NCBI RefSeq assembly: GCF_032922745.1
Contig: NZ_CP136693.1
Location: forward strand, 1,488,001-1,552,000
Direction: 5' to 3'
Origin: Marinobacter salarius
GTDB taxonomy: Bacteria; Pseudomonadota; Gammaproteobacteria; Pseudomonadales; Oleiphilaceae
DNA length: 64,000 nucleotides
The notes beneath the pieces were generated by a model. It worked only from the letters and a program-made list of their open reading frames with translations. It was not told the origin of the DNA and did no database searches. This document shows positions 26,952-35,711 of this stretch, piece after piece; within the stretch, counting starts at the first letter, position 1; each line of letters opens with the position of its first letter. The position numbers and the translations under genes were made by a program.

Positions 26952-28979
26952 ATGTCCGACAATCCTTGCTTCAGACAGGGGCTGCCAGTGATGGCATGGA
27001 CGCAAAACGACAGACATATTTCTCGCCAACGGGGTGTAATCACCTTGCGCAGTCTGCTGCTGCTGTTTACCGGTGGCATGTTGCTACTCGTCCTGGTGGC
27101 GGCGGCCAGCGTCAGTTTTGACCGGTTCCGGGATTACATGTCGGGCCAGCTTCAGGGCCACGCCCGGGATGGCGCCACGGCCATCGGCCTTTCACTGTCC
27201 GGTGCCATTGACGGTCGCGACCCGGTGGCTTCATCGTCATTGATCGATGCGGTTTTCGACAGTGGCCGTTATCTCTCTGTGGTCTACGTCAATAATCAGG
27301 GTGAGGAAGTGGCTGGGCGGGAAACCTCATTGCGTGAGGTCGATGTGCCGGACTGGTTTATGGCGCTGGCGGATCTGCCCCTGTCGGCGGGCGAAGCGGA
27401 AGTGGTGCGTGGCTGGAGCCGGCTGGGCAAGGTGCGGGTCGTAAGCCACCCTGGCCGGGCCTACGAAGACCTGTGGGTGGTGACCGTCAGAATCGTGGCC
27501 GGTTCTGCCCTGATTGGTGGTCTTGGGCTGATCGGCCTGTTCTGGATGATGGCACGCCTGATGCGTCCGCTCAGGGCCGTTGAGACGCAGGCCAAGGCTT
27601 TGGGTAAACGGGACTTCAGGCGCCGGGTCGACATTACCTCCACGCGGGAATTGAACCAGGTCACCCACGCCATGAACCAGATGGCGGATGACCTTGGTCG
27701 ACTCTTTGAAGGGCAGGCCAAACTGATCCAGCACCTGCGCAAGGTGAACAACGAAGACAGTCTGACCGGGCTTGCCAGCCGGCGGGCGTTCGAGCAGCGC
27801 CTGAAGGTTGAAGTGGAATCGGAAGAGCGATCCGCCCCCGGGGTGCTGTTTCTGATCCAGTTGGAAGAATTCGCCCAGTATAACCAGAGCTATGGTCGCG
27901 ACGAGGCTGACCGTTTGCTGGTTCGTATAGCGGAGGCGCTGAATGGTTTTGTACGAGCGCACAGTGACTCCTTTGCCGGTTGCATGACGGGTGCCGGCTT
28001 TGCTGTCTTCCTGCCAAGCGTTTCACGTGCTGACGGCGTTATCTGGTGTCGCCAACTGGTCGAGGAGCTGGACGGTATCTACTCTGACCTCTCTGCGCCC
28101 ATGGACGTTTCCGTTCACGCTGGCATTGCCCAGGCCGCCGAAACCGGTAAGGCGGACGATCTGATATCGGCGGCCGACGAAGCGCTCCGGCAGGCGCAGA
28201 TGGAGGAGGGATCTGCCTGTCATGCGGCTGATCGCGACCGTCCTGAGCACCATGACAGTGAAAAATGGCGAGTCATGATTGGCGAAGCGATCGCTCGGGG
28301 ACAGATGTCATTGTGGATGCAGCCCATGATCAGCAGTGGTGATGATGAAGTGCTGTTTCACCAGGTCTTTTCCCGGATGAAAACGGCGGACGGCTGGATC
28401 AAGGCCGGTATTTTTGTGCCCATGGCGGAACGGTTCGGCATGACCCCTGACATTGATCGCTGGGTGCTTGAACGTTCCCTGGCGCTTTTGCGTCTGGAGC
28501 CGGACACCCGTCTGGCATTAAGCCTGGGCATGGTTTCAGTGGCCAGCGAGGCATTTCGTAAGGAGCTCCTGGAACAGCTGTCCGCTGCGGGCAGCGAGCG
28601 CCGGCGAATGCAGATCGGCATTTCGGAGCAAGCTGTTCACCACCACCGTGCGGCGGTGGGACTCCTGGTGCGTGGGTTGAACCGGCTCAAGGTGCCGGTG
28701 ATTGTCGACCGCTTCGGTGTAGGTGGGGTGCCCTTCAGTTACCTGAAGGATCTGAGGTTCCAGGCGCTACGTATTGATAACAGCTTTGTTCACGACATTG
28801 ATAGCCATGACGACAACCGCTTCTACCTCGAATCCGTGACCACCATCGCCCACAGTCGAGGCGTTCGAGTCTACGTTACGGGTGTTGAAACGGCCCGTGA
28901 ATATGCGGCACTTCAGGGTGTCGGTATTGATGGCGCAATGGGTTACCATCTGGGCCGGCCGTTTGAGACGGAGCACTAG
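26952..28979 (+). CDS. lapD: LapD-like c-di-GMP receptor, degenerate GGDEF-EAL
   Basis: About 675 residues from the ATG at 26952; 26991 is an alternative. TM1 lies near residues 37-60, followed by a periplasmic LapD/MoxY-type domain (HARDGATAIGLSLS; VPDWFMALADL), TM2, and a HAMP-like segment (AMNQMADDL). The GGDEF domain has TGAGF in place of GGDEF and the EAL domain lacks a usable EAL motif (EVL in its place), so neither synthesis nor hydrolysis is expected. In Pseudomonas, LapD binds c-di-GMP inside the cell and holds the protease LapG, which stops release of a surface adhesin. No lapG or adhesin gene is in the window. Confidence 0.85.
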   Translation: MSDNPCFRQGLPVMAWTQNDRHISRQRGVITLRSLLLLFTGGMLLLVLVAAASVSFDRFRDYMSGQLQGHARDGATAIGLSLSGAIDGRDPVASSSLIDAVFDSGRYLSVVYVNNQGEEVAGRETSLREVDVPDWFMALADLPLSAGEAEVVRGWSRLGKVRVVSHPGRAYEDLWVVTVRIVAGSALIGGLGLIGLFWMMARLMRPLRAVETQAKALGKRDFRRRVDITSTRELNQVTHAMNQMADDLGRLFEGQAKLIQHLRKVNNEDSLTGLASRRAFEQRLKVEVESEERSAPGVLFLIQLEEFAQYNQSYGRDEADRLLVRIAEALNGFVRAHSDSFAGCMTGAGFAVFLPSVSRADGVIWCRQLVEELDGIYSDLSAPMDVSVHAGIAQAAETGKADDLISAADEALRQAQMEEGSACHAADRDRPEHHDSEKWRVMIGEAIARGQMSLWMQPMISSGDDEVLFHQVFSRMKTADGWIKAGIFVPMAERFGMTPDIDRWVLERSLALLRLEPDTRLALSLGMVSVASEAFRKELLEQLSAAGSERRRMQIGISEQAVHHHRAAVGLLVRGLNRLKVPVIVDRFGVGGVPFSYLKDLRFQALRIDNSFVHDIDSHDDNRFYLESVTTIAHSRGVRVYVTGVETAREYAALQGVGIDGAMGYHLGRPFETEH

Positions 28980-29110
28980 TGTTTGGTCGCGGCCCCAGTG
29001 CCGCAAGAAACGTCGCAAATTGCATAAACGTTGCCGTTGCTTCATGGTATTCGCAGTGTGTAGACGGATAGCGTCCGGGATATAACGACAGACAGGGGAA
29101 CTGAAAACCG

Positions 29111-30161
29111 ATGCCAGGAAGAATCAGACAGTATTTCAGTGATCGCAAAGACGATGTTCGGGATTACACCGGTGGCGGGGTTGTCGGTAAATTTATACTG
29201 GCCGTCGTGGTTGTCTACCTGCTTGTTGCGATTGTGCTCGGCATGATTTGGAGTAGCGAGCCAGACGTGTTCTCGGTACGCGAACACACACGCACTGTGG
29301 CAGACGAAATGCAACGTGAACCCGTGGCCGGTTTCGCAACAACAGTAACCATGATCCGGGTTGCAGAGACTCTTCTCGATAAGCCCGGCGGCTATGTTTC
29401 CAATGACATATTCCCGCCGGGGCTTTGGCTCGACAATATGCCCAACTGGGAATACGGTGTGCTCGTTCAGCTTCGCGACCTGTCTCGCGCCATGCGCAAG
29501 GACATCAGCCGTTCCCAGAGCCAGTCTGCTGAGGACCCGGACCTGACGATTGCCGAGCCCCAGTTCCACTTTGACAGCGGCAGCTGGGCTATTCCGTCCA
29601 CCGAGGCGGAATATCGGCGTGGCATCCAGGCGCTTCACAGCTACCTGGACCGCTTGTCGCGCCCGGATCAGCCCGATGCCCAGTTCTTCGCCAGGGCCGA
29701 TAACCTGGCCAACTGGCTGGCAGATCTGGAAACCCGCCTGGGCAGTCTCTCACGCACGCTTGGTGAGAGCGTCGGTAAAGCGTCGGTGTCCGACGCTGTG
29801 TCCAACGTCAATCCTGGAGACCCGCTGTCGGAAGATGTCATGGGCGATGAGGTCAAGACTCCCTGGACGAAGATAGAACGACGTGTTCTACGAAGCGCGC
29901 GGCAGCGCCTGGGCCCTGTTGCACATCTTTCGCGCCATCGAAGTGGACTTCCGCAAGGTGCTTAACGATAAAAACGCTTTGGCCAGTGCCAAACAGATCA
30001 TCATCGAACTGGAAGGTGCGCAGGGCGAAATGTGGAGCCCCGTGATCCTGAACGGCAGTGGCTTCGGTGTGCTCGCCAATCACTCATTGACCATGGCGGC
30101 GTACCTGTCCCGCGCCAGCGCTGCGATCAGCGACATGCGTGACCTGCTGACCCGAGGCTGA
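29111..30161 (+). pseudogene. DUF2333 membrane protein, frameshifted
   Basis: Two frames together give one protein of about 349 residues of the DUF2333 family, function unknown. There is a single N-terminal transmembrane segment (about residues 26-48) and a long, mostly helical outer domain. The first frame is correct to TPWTKI and then drifts; the second resumes at DDVFYEARGSAWALLHIFRAI and ends with the natural stop at 30159-30161. Deleting one A from ATAGAACGACG (29877-29878) restores DDVFYEA. The sequence around the shift is the same seven bases as in the purH shift. Both halves look under selection, so this is a recent change or a sequence error. Confidence 0.8.
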
Positions 30162-30183
30162 TGCCGGTACAGCATCGCCGCAT

Positions 30184-30215
30184 AAAAAAACCGGGCCACG
30201 CAGCCCGGTTTTTTT
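30184..30215. terminator. Bidirectional rho-independent terminator
   Basis: AAACCGGGC (30188-30196) and GCCCGGTTT (30203-30211) form a strong stem with a 6-base loop, with an A-tract before and seven T after. It lies between the convergent DUF2333 gene and ppa and can end both transcripts. Confidence 0.9.
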
Positions 30216-30239
30216 GTAATCGCCTGAAAGCTTCGCCGA

Positions 30240-30767
30240 TCAGCCTTTGTAGGCTTTCACGGACGCTTCGATGGCCTTCTTGGCTTCGGCGGCATTAGCC
30301 CAACCCTGAACCTTGACCCATTTGCCCGGCTCCAGCGTCTTGTAGTTCTCGAAGAAGTGCTGGATTTGGTCACGGAGCAGTTGCGGAAGGTCTTCCACGT
30401 CTTTCACGTCGGTATAGCTCTTGGTGAGCTTGTCGTGGGGTACGGCAACCAGTTTGGCGTCACCACCGGCTTCGTCTTCCATGTTGAGCACGCCAACCGG
30501 GCGGCAGCGAATCACGGAACCGGCCTGAACCGGGTACGGGGTCACCACCAGCACGTCAATCGGGTCACCGTCGTCAGCCAGGGTGTGGGGAATGAAGCCG
30601 TAGTTGGCCGGGTAGAACATTGGCGTAGCCATGAAGCGGTCTACCAGCAGGGCGCCCATGTCCTTATCCAGCTCATACTTCACCGGGGAACTGTTGGACG
30701 GGATTTCGATGGCCACGTAGATGTCTTCCGGCGGGTTCTTGCCAGCAGGGATATGGTCGAAGTTCAT
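30240..30767 (-). CDS. ppa: Inorganic pyrophosphatase, family I
   Basis: 175 residues, the normal size of the hexameric bacterial enzyme that hydrolyses pyrophosphate in the cytoplasm. The family signature DDGDPIDVLVV gives the metal-binding aspartates, and KYELDKD and YPANYGFIPHTL are typical. It stands alone with a terminator just after it. The start ATG at 30767 fits the family N-terminus (IPAGKNPPEDIYVAIEIP). Confidence 0.97.
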   Translation of the reverse strand: MNFDHIPAGKNPPEDIYVAIEIPSNSSPVKYELDKDMGALLVDRFMATPMFYPANYGFIPHTLADDGDPIDVLVVTPYPVQAGSVIRCRPVGVLNMEDEAGGDAKLVAVPHDKLTKSYTDVKDVEDLPQLLRDQIQHFFENYKTLEPGKWVKVQGWANAAEAKKAIEASVKAYKG

Positions 30768-30869
30768 GATCGATCCTTTCTGAAGTGCGTTTAACTGCGA
30801 TTAAAAAGTGGGCGCAATTATACGGGACAATGGTGTGGATCGAAACTAAACGTTGGTATCGCCTTACCG

Positions 30870-32009
30870 CTACAATTGCATCTGTTTGGCAATCAATTCC
30901 TTCATGATCTCATCGGTACCGCCACCAATCGACAGGATCTTCCCGTCCCGGTAAAGGCGCTCTACGACGGATTCACGCATATACCCCATGCCGCCGTGGA
31001 TCTGAACGGCTTCGCGGGTGACTTTCTCGCACACCTCCACCGCAAAGTTTTTCGCCATGGCAACCTGCTTAATGGGGTTTTTACCTGCCTGCATCAGTGC
31101 GGCGCAGCGATAGGTGTACTCCCGCGCCACATCCACCTGGGTGGCCATGTCGACCAGTTTGTGACGGGTGACCTGGAATTTGTTCACAGGACGACCGAAC
31201 GCCTCCCGCTGGCCGGCCCAGGCTATCGAGGCCTCGAGGGCGATTTCGGCCGTCATGTAGGCCATGATGGACAAGCTGAGGCGTTCAAACAGAAAATTGC
31301 TCATGATCGCGATAAAGCCCGCATTCTCGGCACCGATCAGTCGGTTGGCAGGCACCCGGCAATCCTCGAAAAACAGTTCTGCCGTATCGCTGGCCCACCA
31401 GCCCATTTTCTTGAGCTTTTTGCCGGTGGAAAAGCCGGGCATATCGCGGTCAATCAACAACAGGCTGATGCCACCATGGCCCTCGCCACCGGTGCGTACC
31501 GCAACGGTGTAATGATCGGCACGCATGCCGCTGGTGATAAAGGTTTTGCTGCCGTTGACGATGTAGTCATCGCCGTCCCTGACGGCCCGGGTTTTGATAT
31601 TGGCAACGTCGGACCCGCCGCCGGGCTCGGTGACTGCTAGCGCGGCAATCTTCTCGCCTCGCAGCACCGGAGGCACAATCGCTTCTTTTACCTCCTGCTG
31701 CGCCCACTTCGCCACCGGCGGCAGGCCGATATCCAGCGACCCCAGCCCGGCCACCAGGCCGCCGGACGTGGAGCGCATCAGTTCTTCGGAGACGGCGACT
31801 TTCATGAAAATATCGCCTTCACCAATGCCGCCAAGACTCTCCGGAAAACCGACCCCAAGCAGCCCGGCATCCCCAGCGGTCTTATAGAGCTCCCGGGGGA
31901 ACTCGCCAGCTTCCTCCCAGTCGTCTATGTAGGGCAGCACATGAGTGGCAACGAACTTGCGGGCACTCTGGCGAACTTGTTCGTGGGTATCGTTGAAATA
32001 ATCAGACAC
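30870..32009 (-). CDS. Acyl-CoA dehydrogenase
   Basis: 379 residues, a normal flavoprotein of the acyl-CoA dehydrogenase family, which introduces a trans-2 double bond into acyl-CoA. Marks are LAVTEPGGGSDVANIKT (FAD and substrate region), FEDCRVPANRLIG, and the C-terminal MQIHGGMGY-like QIHGGMGYM. At the site where medium-chain enzymes carry the catalytic Glu (YEGT) this protein has IGGGT, as in isovaleryl- and long-chain-type members whose base lies in an earlier helix. Substrate is therefore uncertain. A perfect inverted repeat 53 bases upstream may be its operator. Confidence 0.88.
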   Translation of the reverse strand: MSDYFNDTHEQVRQSARKFVATHVLPYIDDWEEAGEFPRELYKTAGDAGLLGVGFPESLGGIGEGDIFMKVAVSEELMRSTSGGLVAGLGSLDIGLPPVAKWAQQEVKEAIVPPVLRGEKIAALAVTEPGGGSDVANIKTRAVRDGDDYIVNGSKTFITSGMRADHYTVAVRTGGEGHGGISLLLIDRDMPGFSTGKKLKKMGWWASDTAELFFEDCRVPANRLIGAENAGFIAIMSNFLFERLSLSIMAYMTAEIALEASIAWAGQREAFGRPVNKFQVTRHKLVDMATQVDVAREYTYRCAALMQAGKNPIKQVAMAKNFAVEVCEKVTREAVQIHGGMGYMRESVVERLYRDGKILSIGGGTDEIMKELIAKQMQL

Positions 32010-32061
32010 GGAAAGCCTCCCTCAATAGGAAATCATGAGAGCAGTCTCACGCAAAAAAAGG

Positions 32062-32081
32062 AACCAAGCAAGCGCTTGGTT
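32062..32081. promoter_or_regulatory. Palindromic operator candidate of the acyl-CoA dehydrogenase
   Basis: AACCAAGC-AAGC-GCTTGGTT has perfect 8-base arms around a 4-base centre. It lies 53-72 bases upstream of the acyl-CoA dehydrogenase start, in promoter position. The form suits a TetR-type dimer, a class that often controls fatty-acid oxidation genes. No regulator gene is adjacent. Confidence 0.5.
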
Positions 32082-32105
32082 ATCAGAGGGCCCGAAAAGA
32101 GCCCA

Positions 32106-32215
32106 GACCGTGGAGAGACAGGGACATCAGGGGACGTCAAAAACAAGGATGTTTTTGTCGAGCGTACACGGACGTATTAACAGCGTGCCCCTGATGTCCC
32201 TGTCTCTTCACGGTC
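32106..32215. repeat. 110-bp element with 28-bp terminal inverted repeats
   Basis: The left end (32106-32133) and right end (32188-32215) are inverted copies over 28 bases with one mismatch; the shared motif includes GAGACAGGGACATCAGGGG. Inside, CAAAAACA and TGTTTTTG (about 32138-32157) form a second, smaller stem. The size and symmetry fit a small non-coding mobile element (MITE) or a REP-type element moved by a Y1 transposase encoded elsewhere. It holds no open frame of interest. It lies 11 bases after the rpiA stop codon, so it could also act as a terminator-like fold. Confidence 0.65.
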
Positions 32216-32225
32216 TCCTCCGTAG

Positions 32226-32906
32226 TCAGCCGTCCTGGCGGGAAATGCTTTTTACTCCGTCTTCAGTACCCAGTAACAACAAATCCGCAGGCCGTCGAGC
32301 AAACAGGCCATTGGTCACAATGCCCACAATATTGTTCAACTGCTCTTCCACCTGAAGCGGGCGGGAAATATCCAGATTGTGGATGTCCAGGATGATATTG
32401 CCGTTGTCGGTGGTGAAACCCTCGCGATAAACCGGGTCGCCGCCGAGCTTGACGATTTCGCGGCCAACGTGGCTGCGAGCCATGGGTACCACTTCCACCG
32501 GAAGCGGAAACGCGCCCAGAATATCCACCTTCTTGGACCCATCGGCAATGCAGATAAACGTCTTGGCCACCGCCGCTACGATCTTCTCACGGGTCAGGGC
32601 GCCGCCGCCCCCCTTGATCAGCTCCATGCGTTCATTGGTTTCATCGGCCCCATCCACGTAGAACTCAAGTGGCCCGGCACTGTTGAGGTCGTACACCGGA
32701 ATACCATGGCTTTTCAGGCGTTCTGCCGTGGCATCGGAACTGGCAACGGCGCCATCGAAATCGGTGCGGATATCCGCCAGCAGATCAATGAAACAGTTGG
32801 CCGTACTGCCGGTACCCACGCCGATAACGCTCTCCTGATCCAGGTGCGGCCTGATATGGTCCAGTGCGGCCTTGGCGACGGCTTTCTTCAGTTCGTCCTG
32901 ATTCAT
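32226..32906 (-). CDS. rpiA: Ribose-5-phosphate isomerase A
   Basis: 226 residues, normal for RpiA, which interconverts ribose 5-phosphate and ribulose 5-phosphate in the pentose phosphate pathway. Visible family blocks are GVGTGSTANCFIDLL, VDGADETNERMELIKGGGGALTREK (catalytic Asp and Glu region) and the C-terminal NIVGIVTNGLFARRPADLLLLGT. It is divergent from ilvA, 139 bases away, as in many gammaproteobacteria. Confidence 0.97.
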   Translation of the reverse strand: MNQDELKKAVAKAALDHIRPHLDQESVIGVGTGSTANCFIDLLADIRTDFDGAVASSDATAERLKSHGIPVYDLNSAGPLEFYVDGADETNERMELIKGGGGALTREKIVAAVAKTFICIADGSKKVDILGAFPLPVEVVPMARSHVGREIVKLGGDPVYREGFTTDNGNIILDIHNLDISRPLQVEEQLNNIVGIVTNGLFARRPADLLLLGTEDGVKSISRQDG

Positions 32907-33045
32907 CGATCGACTCCGGTTTTACAGGAAAGTGTGGTTAAAGCCGCCATTATAGCCCGTCTGTGGGGCGAGCTTATAGACGGAACCCCGGCAAAGTTTC
33001 TACACTGTCCGTTTTCCCAACGACAATCCAACTCCGGACGGACCC

Positions 33046-34581
33046 ATGCCGCAACGCTACATAAAGAAAATCCTCGATGCTCGTGTTTACGACGTGGCCA
33101 TCGAGACCCCGCTGACCGAGGCTCGTAGCCTCTCAAAGCGCTTTGGCAACAACATTCTGCTCAAGCGCGAAGACCTTCAGCCGGTGTTTTCTTTCAAGAT
33201 TCGTGGCGCCTACAACCGGATTGCGCAGCTCTCTGAAGAGCAGAAAGCCAAGGGCGTGATTTGTGCTTCCGCGGGTAACCATGCCCAGGGCGTGGCCCTG
33301 GCTTCCAAGAACCTGGGTATCAAGGCGGTCATCGTCATGCCTCAGACCACGCCAGAGATCAAAGTGCGGTCTGTGCGTGATCACGGCGCCAAAGTGGTTC
33401 TCAAGGGCGACGCTTTTGACGAGGCCGCAGCCCATGCTCAGGAGCTGATCGCGAAGCACGGCTACACCTACATCCCGCCCTATGACGACCCGGACGTCAT
33501 CGCCGGGCAGGGCACCGTGGCCATGGAAATCATGTGGCAGTTCAGCAAACCCATTCATGCCATCTTTATCTGCGTTGGCGGCGGCGGACTGATTGCCGGC
33601 ATGGCGGCTTACATCAAATACCTGCGCCCGGAAATCAAGGTGATCGGTGTTGAGCCCGAGGATTCCAACTGCCTGCAGGCGGCCATGAAGGCTGGCAAAC
33701 GGGTGGTATTGGACGAAGTGGGCATCTTTGCAGATGGCGTGGCCGTCAAGCAGATCGGCAAATACCCCTGGGAGATCTGCAAGGATCACGTAGACGAGGT
33801 GATCACCGTCTCCACCGACGAAATCTGCGCCGCCATCAAGGACGTGTTCGAAGACACCCGCTCCATCGCCGAACCGGCCGGTGCGCTCGGCGTGGCTGGG
33901 ATCAAGAAGTACATTGAGCGCGAGCAGATCGAGAATGAAAACTTGGTGGCCACCCTTAGTGGGGCCAACATGAACTTCGATCGTCTGCGCTATATCTCGG
34001 AGCGCACGGAAATCGGTGAAAAGCGCGAGGCCATCCTGGCGGTGACCATCCCGGAGAAACCGGGGGCCTTCAAGACCTTCATCAACGCCCTGCACAAACG
34101 CAGCATCACCGAGTTCAATTACCGCTACGCCGATGCCACCAATGCGACCATCTTCGTGGGCATCCAGATTGCGGCTGGAGGTCATGGCCGTGAAGATCTT
34201 ATCCAGGATCTGCGGGAAACAGGATATTCCGTCATAGACCTGACTGAGAGTGATCTGGCGAAGCAGCACATTCGCCATATGGTGGGTGGTCACGCTCCGA
34301 CCATCACCAATGAGAAGGTCTTCCAGTTCGAGTTTCCGGAGCGCCCGGGCGCCTTGCTGAAGTTCCTGATGTCACTGGGAACCCGCTGGAACATCTCCAT
34401 GTTCCACTACCGCAACCACGGTGCGGCCTATAGCCGTGTTTTGCTGGGAGCCCAAGTGGAAGAAGACGAAGTGAAAGACTTCGAGAATATGCTCGGCAAG
34501 GTCGGCTTCCGCTACGAAAACATGACTGACAATGAGGCTTATCAGTTGTTTTTGGGAGCCGGGAACAACAAGTCTTCTTAA
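33046..34581 (+). CDS. ilvA: Threonine ammonia-lyase, biosynthetic
   Basis: 511 residues. The N-terminal PLP domain has the Schiff-base lysine in SFKIRGAYNR (Lys51), the SAGNHAQGVA loop and the glycine-rich phosphate-binding VGGGGLIAG. Two ACT-like regulatory domains follow (about residues 330-400 and 425-500), the long form inhibited by isoleucine. It makes 2-oxobutanoate, the first step to isoleucine. Start and length match the family. A hairpin follows 12 bases after the stop. Confidence 0.97.
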   Translation: MPQRYIKKILDARVYDVAIETPLTEARSLSKRFGNNILLKREDLQPVFSFKIRGAYNRIAQLSEEQKAKGVICASAGNHAQGVALASKNLGIKAVIVMPQTTPEIKVRSVRDHGAKVVLKGDAFDEAAAHAQELIAKHGYTYIPPYDDPDVIAGQGTVAMEIMWQFSKPIHAIFICVGGGGLIAGMAAYIKYLRPEIKVIGVEPEDSNCLQAAMKAGKRVVLDEVGIFADGVAVKQIGKYPWEICKDHVDEVITVSTDEICAAIKDVFEDTRSIAEPAGALGVAGIKKYIEREQIENENLVATLSGANMNFDRLRYISERTEIGEKREAILAVTIPEKPGAFKTFINALHKRSITEFNYRYADATNATIFVGIQIAAGGHGREDLIQDLRETGYSVIDLTESDLAKQHIRHMVGGHAPTITNEKVFQFEFPERPGALLKFLMSLGTRWNISMFHYRNHGAAYSRVLLGAQVEEDEVKDFENMLGKVGFRYENMTDNEAYQLFLGAGNNKSS

Positions 34582-34592
34582 ATTGCAGCGAG

Positions 34593-34620
34593 AACCGGGG
34601 AGGAAGCTCCCTCCCCGGTT
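34593..34620 (+). terminator. Hairpin after ilvA
   Basis: AACCGGGGAGG (34593-34603) and CCTCCCCGGTT (34610-34620) are perfect 11-base arms with a 6-base loop. No clear T-run follows, so it is a stable 3' stem and possible terminator rather than a textbook one. Confidence 0.55.
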
Positions 34621-34700
34621 CGGCAAACTTCGGGGTGGCTTACAAAAATTTAATCTGTGAAAAATTGTAAAACGCAGGATAGGTGTTAGTCTTTCGTCTA

Positions 34701-34718
34701 ATTCTTGAAAACAAGAAT
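34701..34718. promoter_or_regulatory. Inverted repeat in the promoter region of the 49-codon gene
   Basis: ATTCTTG-AAAA-CAAGAAT is a perfect 7-base inverted repeat, 53 bases before the small gene start, in a very AT-rich stretch (34635-34760). The position is right for an operator. No matching regulator family can be named from the sequence. Confidence 0.4.
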
Positions 34719-34770
34719 AGTCAACTGATTTAGATCGATTTTACTATTTAAGACACCGGAGAATCCCCTC

Positions 34771-34920
34771 ATGGGCCGCAAGCCTGACATTATCCGGACG
34801 GTCGTGCTGATTTTCGCCGTTGGCCTTGTTATTACTGGCTTCACATCGCTTCAGGCCTCTGACGATGAGCCTACGGCCTCCGATAGCAAAGCCTTTACAG
34901 TGTCCGCCGTTCGAGACTAA
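34771..34920 (+). CDS. Small membrane or secreted peptide, 49 residues
   Basis: A short reading frame with ATG at 34771 and TAA at 34918-34920, preceded by CCGGAGAA. The peptide starts MGRKPDIIR, has one hydrophobic stretch (about residues 10-28, VVLIFAVGLVITGFTSLQA) and an acidic polar tail ending AFTVSAVRD. It is either a single-span membrane peptide or is cut after LQA and exported. It ends three bases from the convergent 5-FCL gene. Support for reality: own AT-rich promoter-like region with an inverted repeat, good start context and a membrane-type composition. I do not recognise a family. Confidence 0.6.
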   Translation: MGRKPDIIRTVVLIFAVGLVITGFTSLQASDDEPTASDSKAFTVSAVRD

Positions 34921-34923
34921 ACC

Positions 34924-35574
34924 TTACCGAAAGCTCTTCGACCTCATTCGGTAACGCTCTCTGTCAGTCACCACACTGTGCAGAGGGATATCCCAGGGTT
35001 CCAGCGGTAACTCCGATACCTTCTGACAGTCATGGGCCAGCCCGATCAGCTTGGGAGCCAGTCGTGGCCGGATTCGCGTAAACGCAAAAGTGCGATCGTA
35101 GAAGCCGCCGCCCATGCCCAGCCGACCACCGAAACCATCAAATCCCACTAGCGGAAACAGCACTGCATCCAGCGCCCATGGTGGCCGCTCCAGTCCCTTG
35201 TGGAACGGCGGCTCCGGAATGCCAAAGCGGTTGGCTGTCAGCTCGGTGCCATCGGTAAAAGGGCTGAAAACCAGTCTGCCGCGGTGAACCGGGTGCAGCA
35301 CGGGCAAATAAAAGCGTACCCCCCGTCTGCGGGCAACATGAACGTACACCTGGGGATCAATTTCACCGTCGTTGGGCAGGTATACGGCAACGTGGCGGGC
35401 CCTGAAAAGGTCGGGATGTTTCAACAGGTTCAGCGCAAGTTGATCGGCGGCGACCTGTTGTTCTTCCACGGACAGCGAGCGGCGCTTCTTCCGAAGGGCT
35501 TTGCGAAGATTGCTTCGGGATTGCGAGTCAGGGCGTTCTTCAAAGGGCTGGGGTGAGACAACGTTGGTCAACAT
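34924..35574 (-). CDS. 5-formyltetrahydrofolate cyclo-ligase
   Basis: 216 residues from the ATG at 35574; the frame stays open upstream but the extra residues do not look like the family. The enzyme (YgfA/Fau, also MTHFS) converts 5-formyl-THF to 5,10-methenyl-THF with ATP. Marks are LRKALRKKRRSL, VAVYLPNDGEIDPQVY, the FPLVGFDGFGGRLGMGGGFYDRTF nucleotide/folate loop (seen as two shorter motifs, FPLVGFD and GMGGGFYDR). The gene is usually coupled to 6S RNA; here the DUF2750 gene stands between them. Confidence 0.92.
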   Translation of the reverse strand: MLTNVVSPQPFEERPDSQSRSNLRKALRKKRRSLSVEEQQVAADQLALNLLKHPDLFRARHVAVYLPNDGEIDPQVYVHVARRRGVRFYLPVLHPVHRGRLVFSPFTDGTELTANRFGIPEPPFHKGLERPPWALDAVLFPLVGFDGFGGRLGMGGGFYDRTFAFTRIRPRLAPKLIGLAHDCQKVSELPLEPWDIPLHSVVTDRERYRMRSKSFR

Positions 35575-35711
35575 AAAGCTTTTTCTACCATCGGGTTGCC
35601 CCTGTTGTACAGAAAAATGTCGTCTGTTGCCGTTCGCTGGTGATGTCGGTGGAGCGGGCCGGTAGGCTACAATTGGCCCTTCAAATTTTTCGTTCAACAG
35701 CAGGTCGACCC

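Noticed and set aside
33133..34293. Leftward 386-codon open frame opposite ilvA
   Set aside because: ilvA is complete and convincing on the plus strand; the antisense frame has no recognisable domain.
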